A stretch of 64,000 bases of DNA, taken from assembly GCF_018390515.1 (NCBI RefSeq), contig NZ_JAHBBK010000002.1, positions 203,743 through 267,742 on the forward strand. The letters run 5' to 3'. Under the pieces are notes generated by a model. The model worked only from the letters and a program-made list of their open reading frames with translations, did not search any database and was not told where the DNA came from. This document shows, one piece after another, positions 25,832 through 34,185 of the stretch; the first letter of the stretch is position 1; every line of letters starts with the position of its first letter. Origin of the DNA: Mucilaginibacter sp. Bleaf8. GTDB lineage: Bacteria; Bacteroidota; Bacteroidia; Sphingobacteriales; Sphingobacteriaceae. The position numbers were made by a program, and so were the translations under genes.

Positions 25832-28159
25832 ATGAAACTTGTCACACTCGCAGTTATTCTCAATATTTTCTTTTTTTCGCCTTGTATAAAAGCACAGGAG
25901 CGCTCACAGACCAGCTTGGCTACATTCGTTGATCCGTTTATTGGAACGCAAGGCAATGGTAACACGTTTCCGGGAGCAACCTATCCGTTTGGAATGGTGA
26001 AATTAGGGCCTGATTGTGACGACTTAAGTACCAATATGGGGTACAAAGAAACAGGCAAGATAAGAGGCTTTAGTCACTTGCATGTTAGTGGTACAGGCGG
26101 TGGTCCCAAATATGGAAACATATTAGTCTATCCTTTTGCCGGTGATGTCAAAATAGAGGGATATGGGTCCGATAGAGGCAAGGAAACGGCTACGGCAGGG
26201 TATTTCTCTGCTGAATTGAAAGAATCGAATATCCTGGCCGAACTGACTGCTACACCTAAAACCGGGCTTCATCGATATACTTTCAACAAAGCCGGACAAA
26301 CCGGGATACTGATAGATGCCGGAAGTATATTGGGAAAGCAGGCCTGCTGCCATGAGAATCAGAAGATGTTAGGATCTGAGATCGAAATACGATCGAATAC
26401 CGAAATAGCCGGATATAACCGCGTTAGTGGAGGGTGGAATATCGGAGAACCGTTTACAGTTTACTTTTATGCGCAGTTTAATACACCAGCCAGTTCTTTT
26501 GGCACATGGAAATCAGGCGCCAAGCACCCAGGTAATAAAATGGAGTATGATTCGGGCGAACCTGTAGGCGCATGGTTCTCATTCAACAAGAATGCCCCAC
26601 AACAGGTAGAGATGCGTGTGGGTATTTCATTCCTAAGCATAGGAAAGGCTAAAGAAAACTGTCAGAAAGAAGCAGCCGGTCTGTCTTTTGATCAGGCAGT
26701 GGCACGAGCTAAGGCCGAATGGAATAGCTATTTAGGCCGGATTGAAATAGCAACTACCGATAAAGCCGAAAAGGTGAAGTTTTACACGGCGTTATATCAT
26801 ACCTTGATGCAGCCAACAGATAAAACAGGGGAGAACCCTTTGTGGAAAAGTGACGCGCCCTATTTTGACGACTTCTATTGCATTTGGGATACCTACCGTA
26901 CCAGCCACCCATTAATTACCCTTATTGCTCCTGAAAAAGAGTCGCAGATTGTAAATTCTTTAATCAATACCTACAAAAATGAAGGTTACCTGCCGGATGG
27001 AAGATCGGGTAACAGTAACGGCCGTACGCAGGGCGGAAGTAATGCAGATATGGTTTTGGCCGAAGCTGTCTTAAAAGATTTGAAAGGAATTAATTATGCA
27101 GATGCCTTTGAAGCTATGCTGAAAGATGCAGAAGTGCCCCCGGGGGGCGATGAGCGTAAAGAAGGGCGGGGAGGTCTGTCAGATTATAATACTATAGGCT
27201 ATGTATCAACAGATTATGAGCGTGCCGGTACACGGACGGTTGAATACGCTGCCAACGACTGGGCGATAGCTCAAACTGCACTTAAATTGGGAAGAAATGA
27301 GGATTATAAAAAATATGCCAAACGAGCCGGCAACTGGGAGAACTTATGGAAACCGATTGATTCGGAAGGCGCAAGAGGATTTATCATGCCTCGAAAAGCT
27401 GATGGAACATGGGATGAAACCTTCCGCAACCGAACATGGCAGTATTATCTCGATTTTGTACCAAGCCAAATAGGCATCATCCCCTACAAGCAACTATCTG
27501 GTAAATATTTAGATAATAAGAATTTTACCGTGCTCTCTGCCGGAAACTGGTCCGATTTCTTTTATGAAAGCCATTCTTGGGAATATTCATTTTACGTACC
27601 ACATGATGTGAGCCGGCTTATCGAAAAGTCCGGAGGAAAGGAAGCGTTCGTTAATCGACTGGATACTTTTTTCGTAAAAAACTACTATAACATTGCTAAC
27701 GAACCCGGATTTCTGACCCCTCACTTGTATATCTATGCCGGGCAACACCACAAAACCGTACTCCTGTTAAACAAACTATTGAAAAAGTATTACTCGGAAA
27801 AAGCTGACGGCCTTCCGGGAAACGATGATTCCGGAGCCATGTCGTCTTGGTATGTGTTCAACAAAACCGGAATTTTCCCTAACGCAGGTCAAGATGTCTA
27901 TCTAATCACGGCTCCCGGGTTTAAAAAAGTTAGCTTTTCCTTGGATAGCAAAACGAAACTGGATATAGTTGCAGAAAATTTTTCTCCTCAGGCAACTTTC
28001 ATAAAGTCTGCCGAATTAAATGGTAAACGATGGAATAAGGCTTGGTTTAAGCATGCTGATATCAAGAAAGGTGGTGTTTTGAAGTTGGTTATGAGCGACA
28101 AGCCCTCTGATTGGGGTACAAAAGATCTCCCGCCTTCTCGCTCTGATGTTAGTCAATAA
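25832..28159 (+). CDS. GH92-family alpha-mannosidase
   Basis: A 775-residue secreted enzyme. GH92 signatures: VDPFIGTQGNGNTFPGATYPFGMVKLGPD at the start of the mature protein, the central YHTLMQPT and DTYRTSHPL motifs, the NEP motif with Glu624 (proposed acid), and GNDDSGAMSSWYVF with Asp665/Asp666. The family is calcium-dependent, inverting and exo-acting on alpha-mannosides. After NEP the sequence reads GFLTPHLYIYAGQHHKT, unlike the more usual PYLYN..G.PWKTQ seen in the other two GH92 proteins of this window, so its acceptor-side specificity may differ. It has GNDD, not the GNED of the 45079 enzyme. No LacI-type operator precedes it. Linkage specificity cannot be read from sequence alone. 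Confidence 0.92.
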   Translation: MKLVTLAVILNIFFFSPCIKAQERSQTSLATFVDPFIGTQGNGNTFPGATYPFGMVKLGPDCDDLSTNMGYKETGKIRGFSHLHVSGTGGGPKYGNILVYPFAGDVKIEGYGSDRGKETATAGYFSAELKESNILAELTATPKTGLHRYTFNKAGQTGILIDAGSILGKQACCHENQKMLGSEIEIRSNTEIAGYNRVSGGWNIGEPFTVYFYAQFNTPASSFGTWKSGAKHPGNKMEYDSGEPVGAWFSFNKNAPQQVEMRVGISFLSIGKAKENCQKEAAGLSFDQAVARAKAEWNSYLGRIEIATTDKAEKVKFYTALYHTLMQPTDKTGENPLWKSDAPYFDDFYCIWDTYRTSHPLITLIAPEKESQIVNSLINTYKNEGYLPDGRSGNSNGRTQGGSNADMVLAEAVLKDLKGINYADAFEAMLKDAEVPPGGDERKEGRGGLSDYNTIGYVSTDYERAGTRTVEYAANDWAIAQTALKLGRNEDYKKYAKRAGNWENLWKPIDSEGARGFIMPRKADGTWDETFRNRTWQYYLDFVPSQIGIIPYKQLSGKYLDNKNFTVLSAGNWSDFFYESHSWEYSFYVPHDVSRLIEKSGGKEAFVNRLDTFFVKNYYNIANEPGFLTPHLYIYAGQHHKTVLLLNKLLKKYYSEKADGLPGNDDSGAMSSWYVFNKTGIFPNAGQDVYLITAPGFKKVSFSLDSKTKLDIVAENFSPQATFIKSAELNGKRWNKAWFKHADIKKGGVLKLVMSDKPSDWGTKDLPPSRSDVSQ

Positions 28160-28398
28160 TGAACAGGTTAGTTAACATACTCATGTTACTCGGTCAGCTA
28201 TTTGATAAAAAGTTGATATGCATTAATTAAATATAGTCACGATTCAATCTTACAGATACAAGTAAGTAAATAATGTAAGGAGATTAAATCATGACTATTT
28301 TCAGCTTAACCGTAAACGTATTGGTATATCAATCAGGTTTTGAATATTCCCAATCGTTATTCTTCAGTGAGGTATGTTATTTTTGGTTATGATTCGTT

Positions 28399-29394
28399 TT
28401 AAACATTTACAACAATCTTTCCTATGGTGTTGCCCTGTTCAAGCAGGATATGTGCCTCACGAATATTATCTTCGCTTAAACCGGTAAGTGTTTGTTTGAT
28501 AGGCGATTTGACTTTGCCTTCAATTACAAATTCGATCAATTCCCGAAGTATATCTCCCTGGCTTTCCTGATCTACCCCGAAAAGCGACTTGGAAAAAACC
28601 ATCTCCAGGAGAACCGTCACAGATTTGTTCATCAACTGCGAAAGATCTATTCCGTTAACGCCCTCGATTGTCGCAAGATAGCCATATGGTCTGATCACCT
28701 CCGGCAGCCAGGATATCGCGCTTTTTAGCCCATTGACGGCAAAGACAAAATCAACCTGGTTAATTCCTTCGTCTTTCAGTTGCTTTACCACATCAGCATG
28801 GTGATCGATAATAATATCTGCTCCAAGTTCTTTCACCCAGTTTTGAGAGTCGGGTTTGGAAGCCGTTGCGATTACGGTTACGTCTGTCTTTGCTTTTAAT
28901 AGCTGTATGGCCATTGAGCCAACACCTCCAGCGGCACCCAAAACTAAAACGGTCTTAACATCAGGGGGTAGGGCATTGTTAAAGCGGAATAAAGATTGAT
29001 AAGCAGTCATCGTTGCTACCGGAGCTGCCGCTGCGTGGTCAAAAGGCGCAAAGTCAGGTATCTTCGCTACGGATCGGTAATCTGCTGCTACAAACTCGGC
29101 ATAAGCCCCTTGTCTTGTCGTATCGCCTAAACCGAACACACGGTCGCCTGTGTTGAACCCTGTTACTTTCGTTCCTACTTGTTCTACCATACCGCTAAAT
29201 TCATATCCCAAAATACGGTACTCACCTTCAGGGGCGTCTAAAACCCTTCTAAAAAAGGCCTCGCCCGGATTGACCCCGAATGCTTTGACACGGACTAAAA
29301 TGTCTGTTTCTCTGATCTCCGGGTCCGCAACTTCTTCTAACCTGATTCCAAAGTCATTCAGGGTATTTTTTTGACGATAAACTAATGCTTTCAT
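28399..29394 (-). CDS. Quinone-oxidoreductase-like NAD(P)H-dependent MDR enzyme
   Basis: Start placed at the ATG at 29394 (MKALVYRQ), the standard family N-terminus; the frame extends 18 codons further, but that part looks non-coding. The 331-residue protein has the GroES-like domain (ILVRVKAFGVNPGEAFFRR, GYEFSGMVEQVG, GDRVFGL) and a Rossmann domain (VLVLGAAGGVGSMAIQLLKA). The zinc cysteines of true alcohol dehydrogenases are absent, so it belongs to the zinc-free quinone reductase branch. Cytoplasmic. It lies downstream of an NmrA-like reductase on the same strand and near an HxlR regulator, suggesting response to electrophiles or quinones rather than glycan use. Confidence 0.88.
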   Translation of the reverse strand: MKALVYRQKNTLNDFGIRLEEVADPEIRETDILVRVKAFGVNPGEAFFRRVLDAPEGEYRILGYEFSGMVEQVGTKVTGFNTGDRVFGLGDTTRQGAYAEFVAADYRSVAKIPDFAPFDHAAAAPVATMTAYQSLFRFNNALPPDVKTVLVLGAAGGVGSMAIQLLKAKTDVTVIATASKPDSQNWVKELGADIIIDHHADVVKQLKDEGINQVDFVFAVNGLKSAISWLPEVIRPYGYLATIEGVNGIDLSQLMNKSVTVLLEMVFSKSLFGVDQESQGDILRELIEFVIEGKVKSPIKQTLTGLSEDNIREAHILLEQGNTIGKIVVNV

Positions 29395-29530
29395 GATTAT
29401 AATTAAGTAGGGTAGTTGACTAAGTTCAGTTCGGAAAGGCTGTTCCAATACCGTTTGCCCGATCCATCTGTTCCAAATTGCCGGTCAACCACATGTGTTA
29501 CTTTTAATTTTTACTTGATAAAATTGAAGC

Positions 29531-29564
29531 GAAGTGGCCGGAAGGGCAAATTCTCAGCCACTTC
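29531..29564 (-). terminator. Possible terminator after the NmrA-like gene
   Basis: An 8-base stem GAAGTGGC (29531-29538) with GCCACTTC (29557-29564) lies just past the NmrA-like stop codon on the minus strand. The following minus-strand sequence is only moderately T-rich. Confidence 0.4.
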
Positions 29565-29585
29565 ATTTAGGTACCGGGCAATGTT

Positions 29586-30482
29586 CTAAGCCAAAGTTGA
29601 TTCTACGTACTCCCTGAAAGTTTTGGTCTTTCTACCTAATAGCCGCTCTAAATCGCCTGATTGATGCTCGAATTCGTTTCCTTCGATTGCCAAAACCCAA
29701 CTCGTTATAAATTCGGCTACATGACGGGGAGCTCCTTTTGCAACTATCCCATCAATATATTCTTCTGATGTAATGGTGGTAAAAGGTACAGGTTGGCCTT
29801 TTACTTCTGCGAGAATTTTGGCAATGTCAGCAAACGAAATTAGATTGCTGCCGCCCAATGAATAGGTTTTATTTTCGTGTCCCGGCGTAGAGAGTATTTC
29901 AGCGTGCGCTTCTGCCAATTCATCCCTGGTTGCTGGTGCCATTTTTCCGTTATTTGCCGGAACTTTTATCCCATTTTCATACGAATTGGGATCCAAGAAG
30001 AAGGATAAAGCGTCTGTGAAAGGCGGGTGGTATACAATGGTGTAGGTAAGCCCTGAAGATTTAAGTACTTGTTCCGTATAAAGGTCTGACTCGGTAACTT
30101 CGGGCATAATGCGTTGGGAACCTTCTTTGCGCATAATTGCCATATACACCACGTGCTTAACACCAGCCTGGCGTGCGGCCGTGATCGCATTATAATGTTG
30201 GGTAGATCGGTCGGTGAAAGCGACTGTACTTGTCAGCATTATTTTGTCAATACCCTCAAAGGCACGCACTAACGAATCATAATCAAAATAATCACCAAAA
30301 CGCACTTCAATCCCCCTGGCAGCCAAGTCTTCCATTGGTTCTTTTTTCCGCGAAAGCCCGATAATTTGGTTAGCGGGAATCCCTTTCTTTAACAAATGTT
30401 CAACGGTAGCTTTTCCGATCAAACCGGTAACTCCTGTTACAAGGACTTTTTTACCTTGTAATTCTTTTGAATAGTCTGTCAT
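29586..30482 (-). CDS. NmrA-like SDR-family NAD(P)-binding reductase
   Basis: Start placed at the ATG at 30482 (MTDYSKELQGKKVLVTG), preceded by a purine-rich AGAAAAG; the frame upstream of it runs through the operator repeats and is not a real N-terminus. The 298-residue protein has a Rossmann NAD(P) site (VLVTGVTGLIGKATV) and the NmrA/azoreductase-like features (GIDKIMLTSTVAF, AGVKHVVYMAIM, TIVYHPPF). Relatives act as NADPH-dependent quinone or azo reductases or as redox sensors. Divergent from an HxlR regulator with three operator-like repeats between, the classical arrangement for an electrophile-induced reductase. Confidence 0.88.
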   Translation of the reverse strand: MTDYSKELQGKKVLVTGVTGLIGKATVEHLLKKGIPANQIIGLSRKKEPMEDLAARGIEVRFGDYFDYDSLVRAFEGIDKIMLTSTVAFTDRSTQHYNAITAARQAGVKHVVYMAIMRKEGSQRIMPEVTESDLYTEQVLKSSGLTYTIVYHPPFTDALSFFLDPNSYENGIKVPANNGKMAPATRDELAEAHAEILSTPGHENKTYSLGGSNLISFADIAKILAEVKGQPVPFTTITSEEYIDGIVAKGAPRHVAEFITSWVLAIEGNEFEHQSGDLERLLGRKTKTFREYVESTLA

Positions 30483-30520
30483 CTTTTCTTTTATACTAAA
30501 ATGATTAAATTTGCTTTTAC

Positions 30521-30600
30521 TTTGCAAGTGCAAATATGTATTATTGATTGCAGTTTGCAAGCACAAATCTATATAACTACTTTTAATTTGCAAGTAATAA
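30521..30600. promoter_or_regulatory. Three operator-like repeats between NmrA-like and HxlR genes
   Basis: TTTGCAAG occurs at 30521, 30554 and 30587, exactly 33 bases apart (about three helical turns). The first two are fuller near-palindromes, TTTGCAAGTGCAAA and TTTGCAAGCACAAA; the third is TTTGCAAGTAATAA. They fill the 131-base divergent gap, so they most likely bind the HxlR protein and repress or activate both genes. Confidence 0.7.
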
Positions 30601-30613
30601 AATTAAAAAAATT

Positions 30614-31039
30614 ATGAAATCAACTGAAAAGCGCTCCGATTGTCCTATTAGTTCATCACTGGATATTTTCGGAGATAGATGGTCGCTGTTGATTGTAAGA
30701 GATCTGATGCTTCATAAAACGCGTACTTACGGAGATTTTGCAAAGTCGGCAGAAAAGATAGCAACGAATATTCTAGCGAACAGATTACAGGTACTGGAGG
30801 ATAATGGCATAATCATAAAATTACCCTATCCGGATAATAAGGTGAAGGGGCTCTATCAGTTGAGCCAAAAAGGGGTTGATTTAATACCTGCTTTGATTGA
30901 AATAGCCCTTTGGGGTGACAGATATGTATCCAATACAGAAGAATCTTCGCCTTTCCTGAAAGAAGTGAAAAAGAACAAGACGAAATTTCTGAAAAACATT
31001 ATGGATAAGCTATCGGCAAACGATGATGCCCCCAATTAA
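30614..31039 (+). CDS. HxlR-family winged-helix transcriptional regulator
   Basis: A 141-residue protein. The HxlR signature is clear: CPISSSLDIFGDRWSLLIVRDLM with the conserved Cys10, then TYGDFAKSAEKIATNILANRLQVLEDNGII as the recognition helix region and the wing (YPDNKVKGLYQLSQKG). Members often sense electrophiles or redox state through the N-terminal cysteine. The gene is divergent from the NmrA-like reductase, and repeats between the two fit autoregulation. The C-terminal Lys-rich tail is longer than the core domain but not unusual. Confidence 0.92.
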   Translation: MKSTEKRSDCPISSSLDIFGDRWSLLIVRDLMLHKTRTYGDFAKSAEKIATNILANRLQVLEDNGIIIKLPYPDNKVKGLYQLSQKGVDLIPALIEIALWGDRYVSNTEESSPFLKEVKKNKTKFLKNIMDKLSANDDAPN

Positions 31040-31398
31040 ATCGGGATCTATCAAGCGGAAAGAAGCTATCTGATTTTTGTTTGACTGCCTCTTCCGTTTG
31101 GTAGTTACATTAAGTCCTTTCTGTATGAAGCCATCAAGACTTTCATCCATGTGAGGGATTAGAATTGTTATACACGGCTGTCCAGCCTACCTGCAGTTGT
31201 TCAACTGCAACAACCTATTGATCTGCATTTGCTGCCATTCCAGTTTAACCAGCGAAACGTTTTGCCTCAGGATATGCATTACCGGTTTGGGTTTTAAGTT
31301 ACTTTGTTGAAGCGAATCAACAACCAATAAGGAAGCATTTAAAAACTTTTGCTAAACCGGTTTAATTTCTTTATATTTCTCCCGTAAATTATAACCTG
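31040..31398. other. Intergenic region ahead of the LacI-controlled locus
   Basis: A 359-base gap. The left two thirds hold nothing I can assign. The right end carries the LacI-type operator at 31351-31364 within a putative promoter. Confidence 0.6.
31351..31364 (+). promoter_or_regulatory. LacI-type operator 1 with promoter, ahead of GH78-like gene
   Basis: GCTAAACCGGTTTA, with a fully palindromic core TAAACCGGTTTA. A TTTG box overlaps its left edge and TATATTTC (31372-31379, one mismatch to TAnnTTTG) follows 7 bases after. The ATG is 34 bases downstream. The position between the two promoter boxes suits repression. Confidence 0.8.
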
Positions 31399-33756
31399 AT
31401 GAGATTTTGTTCTATAATACTGCTATTCCTATACGGTTTAGGTTCGGCTAAGTATGCTTGTGCGCAAACTAAAAATTCAAAAGCTTCACAAAGACAATGG
31501 AACTCACAATGGATTGCTGCATCTGGCGATAACGGAAACAGTTACGGTGTTTTTTACTTCCGCAAAAGCATTGATTTAGCTGCTAAACCGTCAACATTTA
31601 CGGTGAATGTTTCGGCCGATAACCGGTATAAACTATATGTTAATGGCACGTTGGTATCATTGGGGCCTGCGCGTGGCGATACCTATTATTGGAACTATGA
31701 AACAGTTGATTTGGCACCATACCTATCGGCGGGAAAAAATACTGTGGCTGCGCTTGTTTGGAACGAGGCCGAATATCGCCCGGAGGCACAAATTAGCGTA
31801 CGTACCGGGTTTATCATGCAGGGCAGTTCCGAAAAAGAAGAGATTCTAAACACCAACGCCACCTGGAAGGGGATACGTGATGCAGGCCATCAACCAATTC
31901 CGGGTTATTTTTTCGCTGCTACCAAAGGGGAAATGGTAAACATGAATCAAGCAGTTAAAGGCGACTGGACAGCCACCGGTTACAACGACAGCCAATGGCC
32001 CAAAGCTACAACACTGCTTGACGGAAAGCTTAAAGGCACAGCCTGGGGAATAGATTGGGCTTTAGTGCCCTCTACACTACCGGCACGAGAAATGACATAT
32101 CAACGCCTGCTTAAATTGCGCAGCGCAGTTGGTGTTGATGTGCCGCCCGCCTTTCCGGCAGAAAAAGCACCGATTACCATTCCGGCCCATACTACTGCTA
32201 TGGTGCTGCTCGATCAAACTTTTGAAACCAATGCTTATGTTACGTTAAACTTTAGCGGGGGTAAAGATGCCGGTATATCACTCGGCTACGCCGAATCATT
32301 TTACGAAAAGGGGAGCAAAGGCGTTATAAAAGGTAACCGGAACTATGTTGAGGGCAAAGAGTTTGTGGGACGAACAGACAGCCTGATTGGAGATGGGAGC
32401 AAGGGACAATCTTTCACCACTTTAAACTTTCGAACCTTTCGTTACCTGAGACTGTTTGTGCAAACTAAAAAAGATCCACTGGTTATTGACGACCTGTATG
32501 GCACTTTTACAGGTTATCCTTTTAAACGGACGGCAATAATTAATACCGACAATACCGAAATAAAGCAAATGTTGGACATTGGCTGGCGTACCGCAAGGCT
32601 TAATGCGTGGGAAACGTACACCGATTGCCCGTATTACGAGCAATTACAATACATTGGCGATACGCGCATACAGGCCATGGTATCTTACTACAATACCAGT
32701 GATGACCTGTTGGCACGCAATGCTATCACTCAAATAGATCATTCTCGCCTACCTGAAGGCATAACTAAAAGTTGTTATCCTACCAAGGGTACCCAAATCA
32801 TATCTCCGTTCTCTTTGTGGTACATTGGCATGGTGCACGATTATTGGATGTACCGTGGCAATAATTATTTTATTAAAGAAAAGCTACATGGTGTAAGAGG
32901 CATCCTGGATTTTTTCAGCAAGTACCAACAGTCAGATGGTTCACTAAAAAATACCCCATACTGGGCCTTTGTTGACTGGGCCGGCAACATGGCAGGCGGT
33001 GTTAATGGCAGAGACGGGTGCGCCGCTATTTACGATTTGCAGCTGCTATGGGCATACCAGTGGGTAGCTCAAATGGAAGCCAGTATTGGTTTGCAGGAGT
33101 ATGCCAGTTTGTATGATAAAAAAGCTGCGCAGCTAAAAGCTACAATCAAGTATAAATACTGGAATCCGGCTAAAAAGCTGTATGCCGATACAAAGGAAAA
33201 AACAGGTTATTCACAGCATACCAACTCGCTGGCTATACTTACCGGTATGGTAAGCGCAGCCGATATGCCGGCTGTAGCAACTGGCTTGCTAAACGATAAA
33301 AGTTTAACCCAATGCTCGGTTTACTTTAAATATTATCTGAACCAGGCACTGGTTAAAGCCGGTTTGGGCAACAATTATATGAACTGGCTGGGCATTTACC
33401 GTGAAAACATGACTATGGGGCTTACAACTTGGGCCGAATATTCCGATATCAATACTTCCCGGTCCGATTGCCATGCCTGGGGCGCAAGTCCTAATATCGA
33501 ATTTTTCAGAACCGTTTTGGGTATAGATAGCTATGCGCCCGGTTTTAGTAAAATTAAAATTGAACCTCATTTGGGCGCATTAAAAACGATCAGCGGAGAA
33601 ATACCTCATCCAAACGGTAAAGTTGTCGTTGCTTACGCTTTACAAAGCGGAAAGTGGAATATCAGTATCCGCCTTCCGCAAAAAGCTACAGGCATATTTG
33701 TATGGAAGGCAAAGCAATATCCATTACATGCGGGCAACAATTCTTTAGTGATTTAA
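31399..33756 (+). CDS. GH78-like (alpha-L-rhamnosidase superfamily) secreted glycosidase
   Basis: A 785-residue protein with signal peptide ending at YACAQ. N-terminal beta domains (WNSQWIAASGD, VNVSADNRYKLYVNG, GPARGDTYYWNYET) resemble the rhamnosidase N-terminal modules. The six-hairpin barrel carries TDCPYYEQLQYIGDTR, a variant of the GH78 DCPxRxE motif, with Asp409 and Glu414, and later MTMGLTTWAEYSD and SDCHAWGASPNIEF. The C-terminal beta domain (GFSKIKIEPHLG) is standard. GH78 members mostly release alpha-L-rhamnose, but relatives with this altered motif are less well studied. Being in a mannoside locus under the same operator, it may remove a capping sugar. Substrate uncertain. Confidence 0.8.
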   Translation: MRFCSIILLFLYGLGSAKYACAQTKNSKASQRQWNSQWIAASGDNGNSYGVFYFRKSIDLAAKPSTFTVNVSADNRYKLYVNGTLVSLGPARGDTYYWNYETVDLAPYLSAGKNTVAALVWNEAEYRPEAQISVRTGFIMQGSSEKEEILNTNATWKGIRDAGHQPIPGYFFAATKGEMVNMNQAVKGDWTATGYNDSQWPKATTLLDGKLKGTAWGIDWALVPSTLPAREMTYQRLLKLRSAVGVDVPPAFPAEKAPITIPAHTTAMVLLDQTFETNAYVTLNFSGGKDAGISLGYAESFYEKGSKGVIKGNRNYVEGKEFVGRTDSLIGDGSKGQSFTTLNFRTFRYLRLFVQTKKDPLVIDDLYGTFTGYPFKRTAIINTDNTEIKQMLDIGWRTARLNAWETYTDCPYYEQLQYIGDTRIQAMVSYYNTSDDLLARNAITQIDHSRLPEGITKSCYPTKGTQIISPFSLWYIGMVHDYWMYRGNNYFIKEKLHGVRGILDFFSKYQQSDGSLKNTPYWAFVDWAGNMAGGVNGRDGCAAIYDLQLLWAYQWVAQMEASIGLQEYASLYDKKAAQLKATIKYKYWNPAKKLYADTKEKTGYSQHTNSLAILTGMVSAADMPAVATGLLNDKSLTQCSVYFKYYLNQALVKAGLGNNYMNWLGIYRENMTMGLTTWAEYSDINTSRSDCHAWGASPNIEFFRTVLGIDSYAPGFSKIKIEPHLGALKTISGEIPHPNGKVVVAYALQSGKWNISIRLPQKATGIFVWKAKQYPLHAGNNSLVI

Positions 33757-33845
33757 ACACATATATAGTAAGACGCCAGGTAGTGTTATAACTGAATTGT
33801 TAGTCGTGTATTTTCATTCCCAATAAAATTAAAGTATTTGTTTTT

Positions 33846-33859
33846 GCTAAACCGGTTTA
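33846..33859 (+). promoter_or_regulatory. LacI-type operator 2 with promoter, ahead of truncated GH92 and GH92-GH130-permease operon
   Basis: GCTAAACCGGTTTA again, preceded by TTTTTG and followed after 5 bases by TATTTTTG (33865-33872), a perfect TAnnTTTG box. This is the clearest promoter-operator pair in the window. Confidence 0.85.
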
Positions 33860-33926
33860 AATTATATTTTTGCGATGTAAACCTGAGTATCTTACTTACG
33901 TCTTTTAATTCCCGTTGAGCTTTTAT

Positions 33927-34178
33927 ATGCGGTGCAGGCTGTTTGTATTTTATGTGAATGTTTCTTTTGTTCTGTTCAGCAGCAGGCTGTATGCACAAAA
34001 TACAGGTCTGGTTCAATACGTAAACACCCGACAGGGAACCAATTCCGATTTTGCGTTATCGCGCGGTAATACTTACCCGTTGGTGGCGCTATCCTTCGGG
34101 ATAAACAGTTGGGCGCCGCAAACAGACGTTAACAGCCATCAGGAATCACTAATTTTAATTGTTTATCAAGTAGCCTAA
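33927..34178 (+). pseudogene. Truncated GH92 N-terminal remnant
   Basis: About 83 residues from the ATG at 33927 (a TTG 12 bases upstream also opens the frame). It begins with a signal peptide (ending SRLYAQ) and a GH92 N-terminal motif (LVQYVNTRQGTNSDF, SRGNTYPLVALSFGINSWAPQT), then loses resemblance and stops. A full GH92 is about 730-775 residues, so nine tenths are missing. The intact GH92 starts 7 bases after its stop. The motif differs from that of the intact neighbour, so it is not a simple duplication of it. It sits between operator 2 and the intact operon, so it is now an expressed leader reading frame. It could alternatively encode a small secreted peptide, which is less likely. Confidence 0.7.
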
Positions 34179-34185
34179 TTACTAT

